64,000 nucleotides of DNA from Brachionus rotundiformis. Lineage: Eukaryota > Rotifera > Eurotatoria > Ploima > Brachionidae. The position numbers were made by a program, and so were the translations under genes. Shown here piece by piece: positions 34,850 through 45,904 of this stretch (position 1 is the first letter of the stretch; each line of letters opens with the position of its first letter). The notes beneath the pieces were generated by a model. It saw nothing but the letters and a program-made list of their open reading frames with translations. It was not told the origin of the DNA and ran no database searches. Where the stretch lies: contig JAESIW010000180.1 of assembly GCA_016802295.1 (NCBI GenBank), forward strand, positions 196,752 through 260,751. The letters are read 5' to 3'.

Positions 34850-37800
34850 TGCCAATCTACTTATTTTTCACTAGAGTTGATTCTATGAATATCAAAAAGT
34901 CTTTGAATTACTATATCGCTTCTACAATCAAAGAAACTCACAGGAATGAGTTTAGATAAAAATTAAACTTTGGCAGTTGGTAGTCTACGGCAACATTTTT
35001 TTTCTTATTCTTTAGAAGAAATTTTTATTCCTATCAATAAATTTCTCATTCGTCAAGAGAAAATCTCCTCCATATCCAAAAAAAAAGAAAATTTTTTCAG
35101 ATAAAAAAATAAAAATGAAATTAATTTAATTCATATTTGGGATATATTTTTAGAAATTTTTATCATTAATTGGTTCAATCTGAAATAAAAGTTGATTAAA
35201 ATTAATTTTTATCAAGTCCAGATTTTTTAAATTACGGTGATTATCTGAAAAAGTTTTGAATCATTAAAGAAAGTAATAATTATCCTAATAGACATATAAG
35301 TATATTCTTATTATAATTATCCAATTTGTTTCTTCTTTAGTATCACATACAGTAACATTCTATTAAGTAAACTTTTAATTGGTAACTTAAGTATACTGGC
35401 AATACTTGAAGTATTTAGAGTAAAAAATCGGACAATTAATTTTAATTAAGTTTAAGTACAAAATGCCAAAGCAATAAATACCATTGTAGTGTTTGGAACT
35501 ATTGTTAAAAAATGGCTATTCAAGTTTTAAAATAAGCAAAAAAGCATAATTTCAATACTTAATGATATTACTTTGTTTTCATTTATAGAATGCAAGCCAA
35601 TATTGGAAGTTTGTTTGCTGAGCTATACTCAAAAATCATTATTTTCTACGGCGTAGAAAATCTACACAAATTTTGATGAAGATTGTCTTATGCAAAGTGA
35701 TTGTTTCAAGCATGCAACCCAAAAATATGGATCATGATTGTTATATTTAAATTAGGATAATCAAAGCTTAATATTTATTGCCAAATAGATATATTTTTTG
35801 GCTTAATGAGAACCATATTTTGTTGAATAGTTTCTTTCAAGTGTGTCAGAAACCATTATTGCTTTGATTAATTCAAGGTAGAAAGTTGCAGCCACCACTT
35901 TCGTCAAATCTAAACCCTCAAACCAAAAAATATTACTTAATATTCCAATTTTTTTTATAGGATTATGCTAAATCAATATTCAATCAATAGCTTATCTTTT
36001 TTCTTATTTTATTTTTTTAAATTTTGAATTTTTTTATGAATAACAAATTTGAAAATGTTGAAAATATCATTCAGCATTCGATAAGGGAAAATTCTATTCT
36101 CTTTGGAAAGGCAGCAAGTTGTTTTCATTAGTTTCAAGATAAATAGCAATGAAAAAAGCTCAGATTAGAGTTATGAGCTTGGCTTTCGCAAAACTAGATG
36201 CCTTTGCTGCGCCTAATTAGCTGGCAAATATTCGAGTTTCCATAATGAATATTTAATTCTATATAAATACATTTGCACCAGAGTCTAATTAAAAAATTAA
36301 CTACCACAATTAAATCATTAAATTAGTTTTACATCGAGTTGGCTCCATTAGTTTTCTTGTTTAACATACGTGTTCAATTTGTTTCAAAATACTCTCTCAT
36401 GGCATGTTATTTGAAGTTATCTCTTTATTACGTGATTTTGGCACAAAATTTTCAAATTTTTCAAATCTATTTCAGAAGTTTAATTTTTTATTTCCGTTAA
36501 AATGCTATCAGATATATATTTTTTAATTTTAATTACAAATTTTAATTTTTTTTGGTGATAAATATTTAACTATGAACTAAATATCACCTGGTACCAGAGA
36601 GCAAATTGAGTTGTTAGTTATTTTGAAATTAAGAGACAGAGAAATTTAATTTTTTGGATTTGGCTCAAAAAAATTATTCTCAAATCTTCATTCATTTTTT
36701 AAATTAGTTTTTTACATAACGAAAAAAAATTTTTTTTTTCGATTAATTAAAAATATTAATGATTTAGGAAAAAGTAAATTGTGATTACTTTTATTCCTTA
36801 GGTAATGAAAATGTTTAATCGTTTCAGAGCTATTTATCTTAATTACTTAAAAAAGAGATTCAAAAACACTTAACGACCATAAACATAATAATTAAAAAAT
36901 ATTTTTTTAAACTTAAATTATGAGCATATGAGCTTAGGAAAAAAAAACATGTTTTCAATTATTTAATTTTTGTTACTTCCAATATTTAAATCCTTAACAA
37001 GGAATTGAACATTTAAGAATAAAAATTGTTTGCATTTGATTATTTAATTATTAGGAATAATAAAAGCTTTGAATTTATTAATGGTTATCTATTTTTTATT
37101 CAAAGGTAGCTAAAGTAAAAATTAACTTAAGTTCATCTGTTATTTTTTATCTTTCCACACTTTTAGTTTGTATTTCTTAAAAAAATACGTAAAGCGATTT
37201 CATGTTGAACTTTTTTTGATATCTATTTCTCTTGAAATTAAGAAAAGATACTTGATTCTTCCAATTATTTTTTTAATTCAAACCAAGAGACAGACAGATT
37301 GTACATTTTTATGTGGGAAAATGAAGTTTAGAATAATTTAATTCTATTTTAAGTATTGAAATGTTAAAAAACTGTTCAAACAAAATCAGGCATATATTTT
37401 ACATAATATATAGTTAGGTTCTTATCAAAAATTATTTTTCATGAGCACTGCTACTTATAAATAAAGAAAACTAAGGAAATCCAATGAATTAAAATTATTA
37501 ATAATGATCCAAAATAAATACTTAAATAAAATTATCAGGATATTAATTGGATATTATATTTTAAACAAAATGTTTTGATTAAAATTAAAAATTTAATTAA
37601 TGACTCGAAGGGTTTTTTATTTAAATGATATCATTCGAATAAATTCTGCATTTGGTTTCATAAGATATGTAAGAATTTTAAAACAGTGTTTAATCTTTTT
37701 AATTAATTTTATAAATCTTTTTTAACATTTATAATTTAATATTTCAGAGAGTGATATCGAAAAAAAAAATTGGTAAAAATTGTGACTAGTCTTTTTCCAG

Positions 37801-38640
37801 TAAAAATTTTATGGTACCTCTTCATTTAAGCCTCCAATGATGTCATGTTTCTAGTATTTAAGTATTAATAAGAAATGCAATTAAGATAAGAAAGGAGTTA
37901 ATTTATATCCAGGTAATAAGATAGAAACAAGCATTATCAGCATTTTAAGTGAAAATTTTATTACCATCAGTAATTTTGATAAATCTAAATCAGTTTAAAT
38001 TAAATGCCAAACAATTTAGAAAACTGACTGAAGGAAAAAATGTTAAATAAACCCTTTTTTTAAAGAAATTAAAATGAACAAACTGTTGTCGAAAAGGATG
38101 CATTTTGCTTACCAATTAAAGGAATATTGTCCAAAAAAACAAGACTAATTTAATTTTTTTAAATTAGAGATTAATTTTAAAAATAAATGGATTTAAAATT
38201 TAATCACACATGGTTAACTTTTTTGAGACCAACATTTTCTTTTTTTTTCTTTAAAAAGTAAAAAAATTTATTCCTAATTTTGTATTGTAAAACAAATATT
38301 TTATTAATATTTTAAAACTAGGAATTTTAATTAAACTTTTAAAGGAATAATAATTAGTCATTTAATGCCTTCAAAAATTTCTCAAATATCTCAGTAAATT
38401 AAAAAAATATATTTATCTCTTGGATTAAAATGCAAATTTTCTATTATCATTATCGTCATCAGTAGCAGTAGAGAATAAAAATATTTTCTCAAACAAATAC
38501 TAAATTGAATAGTGGCATTAAAGACGGCTGATGGAGCTTAATCTAATTTGCATACCAAAACATGTTGACAAATACCAAGCTGAATTCTTAATGAATATTT
38601 TTAGATTTAAAATAAGTAGAACAATAATGCAAAATAGATT
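34850..38640. other. Gene-poor region upstream of the GPCR
   Basis: AT-rich, no supported gene. Less AT-rich patches at 35590-35900 and 36070-36250 do not hold frames. The segment next to 38641 is the presumed promoter of the GPCR but no TATA box stands out from the AT-rich background. Confidence 0.4.
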
Positions 38641-40269
38641 ATGGTAAGCGTAAACTCGTCCATGTTCCGCAACGAGTCCGCTCTGGACGTGTTCCTTAAG
38701 ACCAACATTTTCTTTTTTGAGCTTACGCTCTATGTACTATACTCTTTGATATTTCTATTCGGCATACTTGGCAACAGTCTGGTCATCTATGTTCTTCTAA
38801 GCTCGATATTTGTGGACAAAAAACATCAACGTGCCGGCATTGTCCAAAAAGAGCAAACCACTATCATAAACTCACCCAATACCAATTCATTGCGTGCACA
38901 CGACACGTCCAAGCACCAGATAAAGCCAATTCGGGACCGAAACAAATTTTACTCGCTAGTCTGCAAATTTCTAAAGGAAAAGCTTACTGTTACCAACTTT
39001 TATTTACTCAATCTGGCCATTACAGACTTTTTCTATGTGTTGTTCATACCGGTCCTTTTGTGTACAATGCTCACTGGCCGATGGCTATTTGGATTTTTTT
39101 TCTGTAAGGTCTACTTCTCCATGGTTTATTTGTGTCAGTGTTCAAGTGTGTTCATCCTGGTGGTACTGAGTGTTGACCGCTATCTTTCGGTCAAATATCC
39201 GCTCAAGACCTCGACATTTCGCAATGACGAGGTCGCCCGAGCAGTCATACTCATTAGCTGGCTGCTCTCTTTTATGTTCATAATACCAGTCATGGTTTAC
39301 ACCGAGTACCAGCCAACTGAGTCATCATGTCGCATGCACTGGCCAGACCGGTGGAATTTCAAGAACCAATCGACTTTTTCGCACATAGCCAACACTTATC
39401 TGGCTCCTCTTCAGCTCTTTAACATTTACACCTTTTTGTTAAACTACTTGATACCAGTAAGCATAATTGTCATCTTGTACACCCAGATATTGCAGAATTT
39501 GGAAAAAAATAGCCAAAAGAACACCGCTACCAATCGCTCTAAATCAAAGCGCAAGTCTCACAAGCACATAACAAAAATGGTACTGGCTATCATCATATGC
39601 TACATTACTTGCTGGACACCGTACTGGTGCTACCAGATAGCCATTTATGTCTACAATCAAATATTTAATATAGAAGCTCCTTTCATCCTGATTATAATAA
39701 GTCATTTTGTTCAGGTGATAGCATACATGAGCTCGGCACTTAACCCGTTCATATACTCATACATGAGCGAGGCGTTCCGAGCCAATTTGAACTCGGCCTT
39801 TAATTGCTGCCGAAGAAAAGCCGAGTCCAGTGTGGAAATGAGGGAAATTCAAGCGAGAAAAGATAGTCAAGAGTGTAGAGCTTTGAGGAAAGATGACAAA
39901 GAAGATCAGAAGGAAAAGCAGGATTTTAAAGTAAAATCAAGATCTTGGTCAAGTGAGCGCATTGAGTCGCTGTCCTCAGCGGACCGGGAAGTTGTAATTG
40001 CTGATGATATTGTGAGAGAAGAAAATAAAGATTTGTTGACAGAAAGTGACAAGAGAACTAAACCAAGACTTAAATTTATGTCATTGTCTGCGACAAAAAC
40101 TGAACATGAGTCGCTTCCATTGGAACGACAAACCAGCTCAGCTAATAACTTGGACCAAAAAAAATCCCAATTAAAAATTCCTGTCAAAAAATTAACTTTT
40201 TTAAATACATCTAATTCAAAGTTTAAATTTGAAATTAATTTTCATGGTTTAAAGTATTTTAAATCGTGA
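38641..40269 (+). CDS. Class A (rhodopsin-like) peptide GPCR with a very long first intracellular loop
   Basis: An intronless frame of 542 residues with seven membrane helices. Landmarks: N-glycosylation sites N5 and N11; GILGNSLVIYVLL with N45 (1.50); NLAITDFFYVL with D129 (2.50); C155 (3.25) pairing with the loop Cys of SSCRMHWPD; DRY at 179-181 (SVDRYLSVKYPL); a basic third loop KSKRKSHKHITKMVL; CWTPYW (6.50 region); NPFIYSY (NPxxY); CC after helix 8 for palmitoylation. The pattern resembles the somatostatin/allatostatin-C/opioid-galanin group, so a neuropeptide ligand and Gi/o coupling are likely but inferred. Between helix 1 and helix 2 there are about 58 residues (57-115) where 10-12 are usual. 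The C-terminal tail is about 145 residues, Ser/Lys/Glu-rich, with many phosphorylation-type sites. Codon use is much less AT-biased than the flanks. Confidence 0.92.
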   Translation: MVSVNSSMFRNESALDVFLKTNIFFFELTLYVLYSLIFLFGILGNSLVIYVLLSSIFVDKKHQRAGIVQKEQTTIINSPNTNSLRAHDTSKHQIKPIRDRNKFYSLVCKFLKEKLTVTNFYLLNLAITDFFYVLFIPVLLCTMLTGRWLFGFFFCKVYFSMVYLCQCSSVFILVVLSVDRYLSVKYPLKTSTFRNDEVARAVILISWLLSFMFIIPVMVYTEYQPTESSCRMHWPDRWNFKNQSTFSHIANTYLAPLQLFNIYTFLLNYLIPVSIIVILYTQILQNLEKNSQKNTATNRSKSKRKSHKHITKMVLAIIICYITCWTPYWCYQIAIYVYNQIFNIEAPFILIIISHFVQVIAYMSSALNPFIYSYMSEAFRANLNSAFNCCRRKAESSVEMREIQARKDSQECRALRKDDKEDQKEKQDFKVKSRSWSSERIESLSSADREVVIADDIVREENKDLLTESDKRTKPRLKFMSLSATKTEHESLPLERQTSSANNLDQKKSQLKIPVKKLTFLNTSNSKFKFEINFHGLKYFKS

Positions 40270-40515
40270 ATTGATATGTCTGTGAACTGAATAAGTTTTA
40301 AGCTTAGAATTCTGATTTTTATTTTAAAGATATGTGTATTAATTTTAATATTTTTTATACTTATTTATTACTTAATAAAGATTAATACATTTTTATTATT
40401 TTTTTTTTATTAATTTTTAGAAATTAAAAAAAAAGAAAAGATCTTTTTTCATAATATTTCCTCAAAAAGGAGAAAAAATTATCACCATGATATAATTTCT
40501 TTTTGTTTAATTCAA

Positions 40516-41325
40516 TTAGTTTAATAATAATAATAATAATGATAATTGCTACGCTTATGCGTGAAGTCTGGATTAATCAGACTGGAAGCAATATTAGTCA
40601 CTCAATATGTTATCTAGTTTGTTTGTGAATAAGTCAATTGTTTTCAATTCGATTACCTCATTTGTCAGTTTGTTCCAATCGCTAACAACTCTGTTAGTAA
40701 AAAAATTATACCTCGGTAAACAATTTTTTGTAAGTTCTCTTCTTAGTCTGTATCGATTACCTCTTGTATTATATGTATTTACACCATCCAAATGTTCGCT
40801 ATACCAACTTATCTCGTCAAGTCCATTCATGAACTTGTGCATTTGTGTTAGATCCGCGTCTCCCTCTTGTCGAAAGTGTTGTAAGATTCGGTTTTTTGAG
40901 TCTTTCTGAATAACTTAACTCACTAAATCCATTTATGTTTCGTGTAGCTCTTCTCTGTACTCTTTCAAGTATATCAATATCGTTCTTCAGGTATGGATTC
41001 CAAACTGAGACTGCATATTCGAGATGGGGCCGAACTAGACTTGTGTACATTTTTTGTATAATACTTGAATCATGGTTACTGAAACCATTTAATACTTACC
41101 CAAGAATTCTGTTTGCTCTTGCCGATGAAGCACAAATTTGCTTACACCATTTCATTTCATGTGGTATTTACTATCACTTCTAGATCTTTCTGTTAAGAAG
41201 CCTTCGTCAATTTGTGGACAACATTTTCCTTTGATATATAATAATCCGTTCTTAGGTTATTCTTACCGATATGCATTACTTCACAATTTTCAGTGTTAAG
41301 AAAATTGTACATTTTGTAAAGCTGA
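40516..41325 (-). mobile_element. CR1-like LINE, 3' half with (AAT)n tail
   Basis: On the minus strand: KVMHIGKNN-type motif (NCEVMHIGKNNLRTDYYI), then YTSLVRPHLEYAVSVWNPYL, DIDILERVQRRATRNINGFS, RLKKPNLTTLSTRGRRG, YNTRGNRYRLRRELTK, NFFTNRVVSDWNKLTNEV, ending ...NKLDNILSD and stop at 40594. After about 35 bases comes a (AAT)n run at 40526-40542 (minus-strand ATT repeats), the LINE tail. Two frameshifts separate the frames. This is the best preserved LINE in the window and defines the family 3' end. Confidence 0.85.
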
Positions 41326-41603
41326 CTGAAAAGAAATCAATCTATCAAAATTAACTTTTTTTATTAATTCTAGTTTATTGAATCTTAAGTTTATTTAATC
41401 TAGATTTGCTTATTTTCTTTATTTAACTATTTTGTATAAAATTCACATTATCAACAAAAATTTTTTCTTTTAATGTTTTTTCAGACCAAAATCTAAGCTT
41501 TTTATCTAAATTCGAAGAAAAGACATTAACCGAAAGCTAGGCATTAAGAAAACTCTTTAATTATTCTTATTTTTAACAAGAAAAAATCTAAACTTAAGTT
41601 CAT

Positions 41604-41742
41604 GCTAATGTAATTTAGAAAAAAAAAGTGGGCTCATAATTGACCCCTCTGAGAAGGTACGATTTAAACCTGAAAAAACACATTTTTTTCCTTTTTTTAG
41701 TCAAAAAAACTACCAAACTTTTTTTTTCTAAATTACATTAGC
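41604..41742. repeat. 139-bp foldback element with 26-bp perfect inverted repeats
   Basis: GCTAATGTAATTTAGAAAAA (first 20 of 26 bases, 41604-41629) returns as its exact reverse complement at 41717-41742. The 87-base interior is not palindromic. No target duplication is evident next to the arms. A MITE or a hairpin-forming transcript are both possible. Confidence 0.7.
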
Positions 41743-42984
41743 TTGTAGAGAATTTTATGCTCTTTCAGAATAAATATACTTTTTTAGTATATTTAAATTT
41801 TATCATTGAGATTTTGAGTCTTAAAGAACAAAAACTTTTTAGAGGGATTGCTGTTTCTGGAACCCTGGGTGTAAAAATTTGGGGTTTTCGAGGGCGTTAT
41901 AATATTAAGCTGTCTTTGGTAGCACATTACGCTATACAATGAAAATTGCAGAAATTGCAGGACTATTATTTGAAATTGATAAGTTGATTTTTTATCATTA
42001 GATCAATTTTTTTTAATATAAAAAAATTAATGCCTACTGTATTTGTCAAAGCAGGTACAAAAACTTGTCTAAGAGAATAATTCGTCGTGATAGTCAAAGG
42101 AGAATGAGGCACTGTCAGAAAGCAACTATAACGATCCCTAAATTAGTTTTCGTTTGGTGGGATAACCACTGTAACTTATTATTATTAATTAAAAATTTAG
42201 AAACAATCTTAATTTAATCATTTTATTTAAAATTTTACAGATAAAGTTTAGAAGTAAATACTAATAATTTTAAAGAAAAGGTGCTCTTTTTGAAATTATT
42301 TTAAATGAGTTATAATGGTAGTTACTCTGGTAGATTGGTCTTTACCAGCGACGATTTGATTCTGTTTGAATATTTATCTGTCTTGGATGCTATTATTTTT
42401 TGCAAGCTAATTCCATGTTCCTACAACTATACCTGCTAAAAATTTACCAAGCTATTCATTCCTCTTTTTGTTTATTTCACTTAAAAATTTATGACCATTT
42501 GTTTTTTGTAAATATGCGGATAAATGTTTCACCAGACGCAAAATTTTTTAAAAAAACTCACTCTTAAATCTCTGATCTGCATACTGAGAAAAAAATTTTT
42601 AACAAATATGAACTTAACTTTACAATTTTTTGAATTCAAATTAACACACTTTCTACACAAATTTCAAAAATTTTTTAAAAATCAAATATTTGAAATTTTA
42701 GGCTGGAAAGGATTCATTAGGAGATATCAATCATCATTTGAAGTTTAATTTTGGTCAGCGTGGTTAATTGGCAAAAAGTGAACAAAATTTACAATGAGTC
42801 TGAGCGTGGCAAGTATCAAATGTAGAATTAAAATAGACCTAATAATACATATGATTACCAATTTTAATCATTCTTAAAAGTTAGATATCATAAATATATG
42901 CTAAACTTGAAGCCCAATATCTCAGGATCGGCTGAAATTGTGGGGTCTACAGTTTTTAGAATTATCAGCCATATTATATGGAAT

Positions 42985-43090
42985 TTTTATAAACTTTTGC
43001 CTCAAAATTCGGTAAACCATGTTAGGCCGATACCAAATAAATATAGATTTTGCAATTTTTTGCATTTATAATATCTTTCATGTAATTTGA
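42985..43090 (+). repeat. Direct repeat, copy 1
   Basis: ACTTTTGCCTCAAAATTCGG then TAAACCATGTTAGGCCGATACC and TTTTGCAATTTTTTGCAT.TATAATATCTTTCA. The second copy lies about 740 bases downstream with scattered substitutions and a short deletion. No protein or element recognised. Confidence 0.55.
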
Positions 43091-43721
43091 CCAGAAATTC
43101 TAATAGCAACAGAGTTCTAAGATGAAAACATGGTAAGACCAAACCTGGAAGTGTTAACATAGAGTATTTTAGGTTTTTCACTTTTATACTGATAATCATC
43201 AAAAAAATAAAAAATTCTTAATTTTATTAAAAAGATGTTTCAATCAAATGTTGAAACAAGGAACCAAACATGTTCCTAAATCCTAAATTATTTAAATACA
43301 GAATTTTTTATAATAAGAATTAAAATTTAAATTATTATTTTTATGTATTTATTTTTTTAACAAAAATTTGAATTTTTAGTTTTTAAATCCTTGTCAGTAA
43401 TTTTGACTTGTTTTTGACTTTTCGAGTTTGTACAATACTGCTATATTTGGCGTTATATGAACTGATGCAATTTTATCCAAAATACTCTTAAAATTATAAG
43501 CTTTAAGTATTGATGTCAATAAAATTCAATAATTATTTTTTGAAAGCTGTTATTTTGATTGAACTTGAAATGATCAGACATTTCCATAATTATCTTTAAA
43601 ATTTTTAATGAAAAAACTATCTTAAAACTCAGCAAATTACAGAAATCACAATAATTGAATAAGATAAATTGAACAAAATTATTAGCAATATTGCTAAAAA
43701 GTTATTATTAAATAAAGATTT

Positions 43722-43825
43722 TCATATACTTTTGTCTTATAATTTTGGTAAACCATATTAAGGCGATACCAAACAATTTGCAATATTTTGCATCTAAAAT
43801 ATCTTTCAATTTTTTTAGGTATTCT
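43722..43825 (+). repeat. Direct repeat, copy 2
   Basis: Diverged copy of the sequence at 42985: ACTTTTGTCTTATAATTTTGG, TAAACCATATTAAGGCGATACC, TTTGCAATATTTTGCATCTAA, AATATCTTTCA. Confidence 0.55.
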
Positions 43826-44741
43826 TAATTAATTTAACTTGCAGTGTTGAGCATTAACCATTAAAATCTAGTACCTCAGTTATTTCTAATTTAATATAGA
43901 TTTCTGATAATGGTCATTTTAGTTTGATCACAAATTTGAATTTGCCATAATTGACTTGAATTTTTTTATAAATCTTTTAAATAAAATGCCATTGGACATT
44001 TATTATTCGAGTGCCCATTATTAACCAGCCTTTTAAATATATAGTTTCAAATATTCTATTGAAATAAAATATTATTAAAAAATTTTTTATGTTTATAGGA
44101 TATTTAATTAACAATTCCTGCCAATTGAAGAAATGCAATAAAAAGCATGCTTTATAGTATCAAGAACTTCCATATTGAATGAAGAATCTATCTAAAGACT
44201 GAATTTATCTTGAAATTCAAATTTCCAAAAATATTGATAAGATCTTTAAATTTTAATCATTAAATTAAAAAATATATTTTAATGAATACAAGTGTGAAAG
44301 AAAGTAAAATAATGATAAAATTTGTTTTACCAAGTGATTTGAATAGATAAATAGGAATGATTTTTCTAAACATTAGCTTAATTGTTATATCATTAATGAA
44401 GTCTAACATATTGTTAAAACCAATGCCCACAATAATATTGATCAAAAAGTTATTTCGAAAATTATATTGAAAAATTCTATCAACAAACTTTCTTCAATTG
44501 TTAAAAATTAAAAAAAAATTTATGAACAAAAAATCCTTTATTAAATTAGTTAATTTATTTTTGTGTGAATTTATTTAAACAATCAATTAAAAGTTAAAGA
44601 AAAATTATGTAATATTTTTCCTAAAAGATTTAAATGTTTATTAATTTTTGATTCATGAAACACCCACTTAATTAAAGATTTGCTCCGTTTATTCTAAAAA
44701 TTAAACTTAAAAATTTATCGTTTTAATTGAATAATTATATT

Positions 44742-44855
44742 GATGAATAATTGTAATAAAGATTATAAATATAAGCAACTAAAATAAATTTCAATATCAA
44801 ATATAAAACTTGTTTAGTATTTTACATCCAACAAAGAAAAAAAATCAGAATCAAA
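44742..44855 (+). promoter_or_regulatory. Promoter/leader of MGC gene 1
   Basis: About 115 bases upstream of the start codon are almost identical in the three plus-strand MGC genes. TATAAAA lies at 44802-44808, 54 bases before the ATG in all three. The block ends in an A-rich leader (CAACAAAGAAAAAAAATCAG) just before ATG. Confidence 0.65.
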
Positions 44856-45116
44856 ATGGGTTGTGGACGTTCTAGATGCGGTGTTCCAGTAATGCCAGTT
44901 GCTCCAGCTATGCCAATAGCACCACAAATGCAAATGCCATTGCCTATCGCTCCACCAATGCCAATAGCTCCACCAATGCCAATGCCTCTTCCAATCAGTC
45001 CATGCGCTTCAGCTCTTCCATACGGAGGAGGCTTGGGCGACTACGGTTTGGGTCTTGGTGGATATCATGGTTTGAGTGGATACCATGGTTTGGGCGGATA
45101 CCCAGGATTGTTTTAA
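44856..45116 (+). CDS. MGC protein 1: small Met/Pro- and Gly/Tyr-rich protein, probably N-myristoylated
   Basis: An 86-residue single-exon frame. The N-terminus MGCGRSRC fits the N-myristoyltransferase consensus (Gly2, Ser6) with Cys3 and Cys8 as palmitoylation candidates, as in Src-family kinases and G-alpha subunits; there is no signal peptide. Residues 11-49 are low complexity, built from MP, AP and LP units (VMPVAPAMPIAPQMQMPLPI and so on); residues 56-86 are Gly/Tyr/Leu-rich (GGYHGLSGYHGLGGYPGLF). A membrane-tethered, self-associating structural protein is one reading; function unknown. It differs from copy 2 by Asp for Gly at residue 62 and one silent change. Starts are fixed by the shared promoter and by the identical start context. 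Not recognised as a known family. Confidence 0.8.
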   Translation: MGCGRSRCGVPVMPVAPAMPIAPQMQMPLPIAPPMPIAPPMPMPLPISPCASALPYGGGLGDYGLGLGGYHGLSGYHGLGGYPGLF

Positions 45117-45612
45117 ATAATATTATCGATCAAAAAAGCATTTAATTTTTAAATTTGAAAATTCTTTTCCATATTTTTGAAATAAAAATTATCTAAAATT
45201 ATTTAATTGCTAAAGATTCTCAAAAAATGTAACCAGAATTATTTCTGTATAAGCCTTTACCAAATCGGAAATAAGAGGTTAATCGTAAAGACTTTCTGGT
45301 CAAGTTCAATTTTAACCTTTTAAATCATTTAATTTTTAAAATAATGCTAAAATTTAATAATTTTATAATTAAGTTTAAAATTATTTTTATTTTTTTTGGT
45401 AGACAGAAATATGCAATTCAAGATTTTTAAAATATGAAATCTTGAAATTGCCATTAAGTCAGTAAACTTACCAAAAGTAATTTATTTTTGAAAAAAGATT
45501 ATCATAGAAATCAAAATCAAAATAAAATTTAATAACTTATTTAATAAAATACTGAAAGAAAGAAAAAATATTTATAACATACATGTTTCTTATAAATTTT
45601 TCATCAAATAAC
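45117..45612. other. Spacer, no gene seen
   Basis: AT-rich spacer between MGC gene 1 and the MITE. Its sequence just after the stop differs from that after copies 2 and 3. Confidence 0.4.
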
Positions 45613-45904
45613 TACCGTAATGCCTTGCCCCCTAATGCTTTGCAATTTAAACCAGAATTCTGGATTTCAATGCATGCACTTTTTTTTTCAGATACGCTGC
45701 GACTAAAAATGCTGCAGTTAATGTCAAAATTTTGGTATAAATACAGCATTAAATATATAAAAAATAATAAAAATTAAAATTAAAAATAAAAATTTTTCCT
45801 TTTAGTCGCAGCGTATCTGGAAAAAAAAGTGGGTTAAATGCATGCATTAAAATCCAGAATTCTTGTTTAAAGTGCAATGCATTAGGGGGCAAGGCATTAC
45901 GGTA
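45613..45904. mobile_element. Foldback MITE with ~100-bp inverted repeats and TA target duplication
   Basis: The left arm starts TA-CCGTAATGCCTTGCCCCC and runs to about 45710 (…CAGATACGCTGCGACTAAAA); the right arm (about 45800-45902) is its reverse complement with few mismatches and ends GGCATTACGG-TA. Arms share GAATTCTGGATTT and AATGCATGCA. The TA on both sides is the signature of Tc1/mariner-type insertion. The centre (about 90 bases) is A/T simple sequence with no transposase, so it is non-autonomous. Confidence 0.85.

Larger units (their letters stand above)
41750..44730. other. Gene-poor region with one direct repeat pair
   Basis: No supported gene. A repeat of about 100 bases is present twice in direct orientation (about 42985-43090 and 43722-43825); otherwise AT-rich spacer. 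Confidence 0.45.

Noticed and set aside
40607..41183. Plus-strand open frames
   Set aside because: Antisense of the CR1-like LINE reverse transcriptase.
42524..42748. 74-codon Phe/Lys/Leu-rich frame
   Set aside because: Composition is that of AT-rich non-coding DNA; no motif, splice site or repeat support.
44876..45145. Second long plus-strand frame over MGC gene 1 (and over copies 2 and 3)
   Set aside because: Off-frame reading of the same repeats; Ser/Asn-rich by-product of the Met/Pro repeat; the MGC frame starts at the shared promoter-proximal ATG and is the one kept in copy 4.
45583..45777. 64-codon plus-strand frame
   Set aside because: It lies over the left arm and centre of the foldback MITE.
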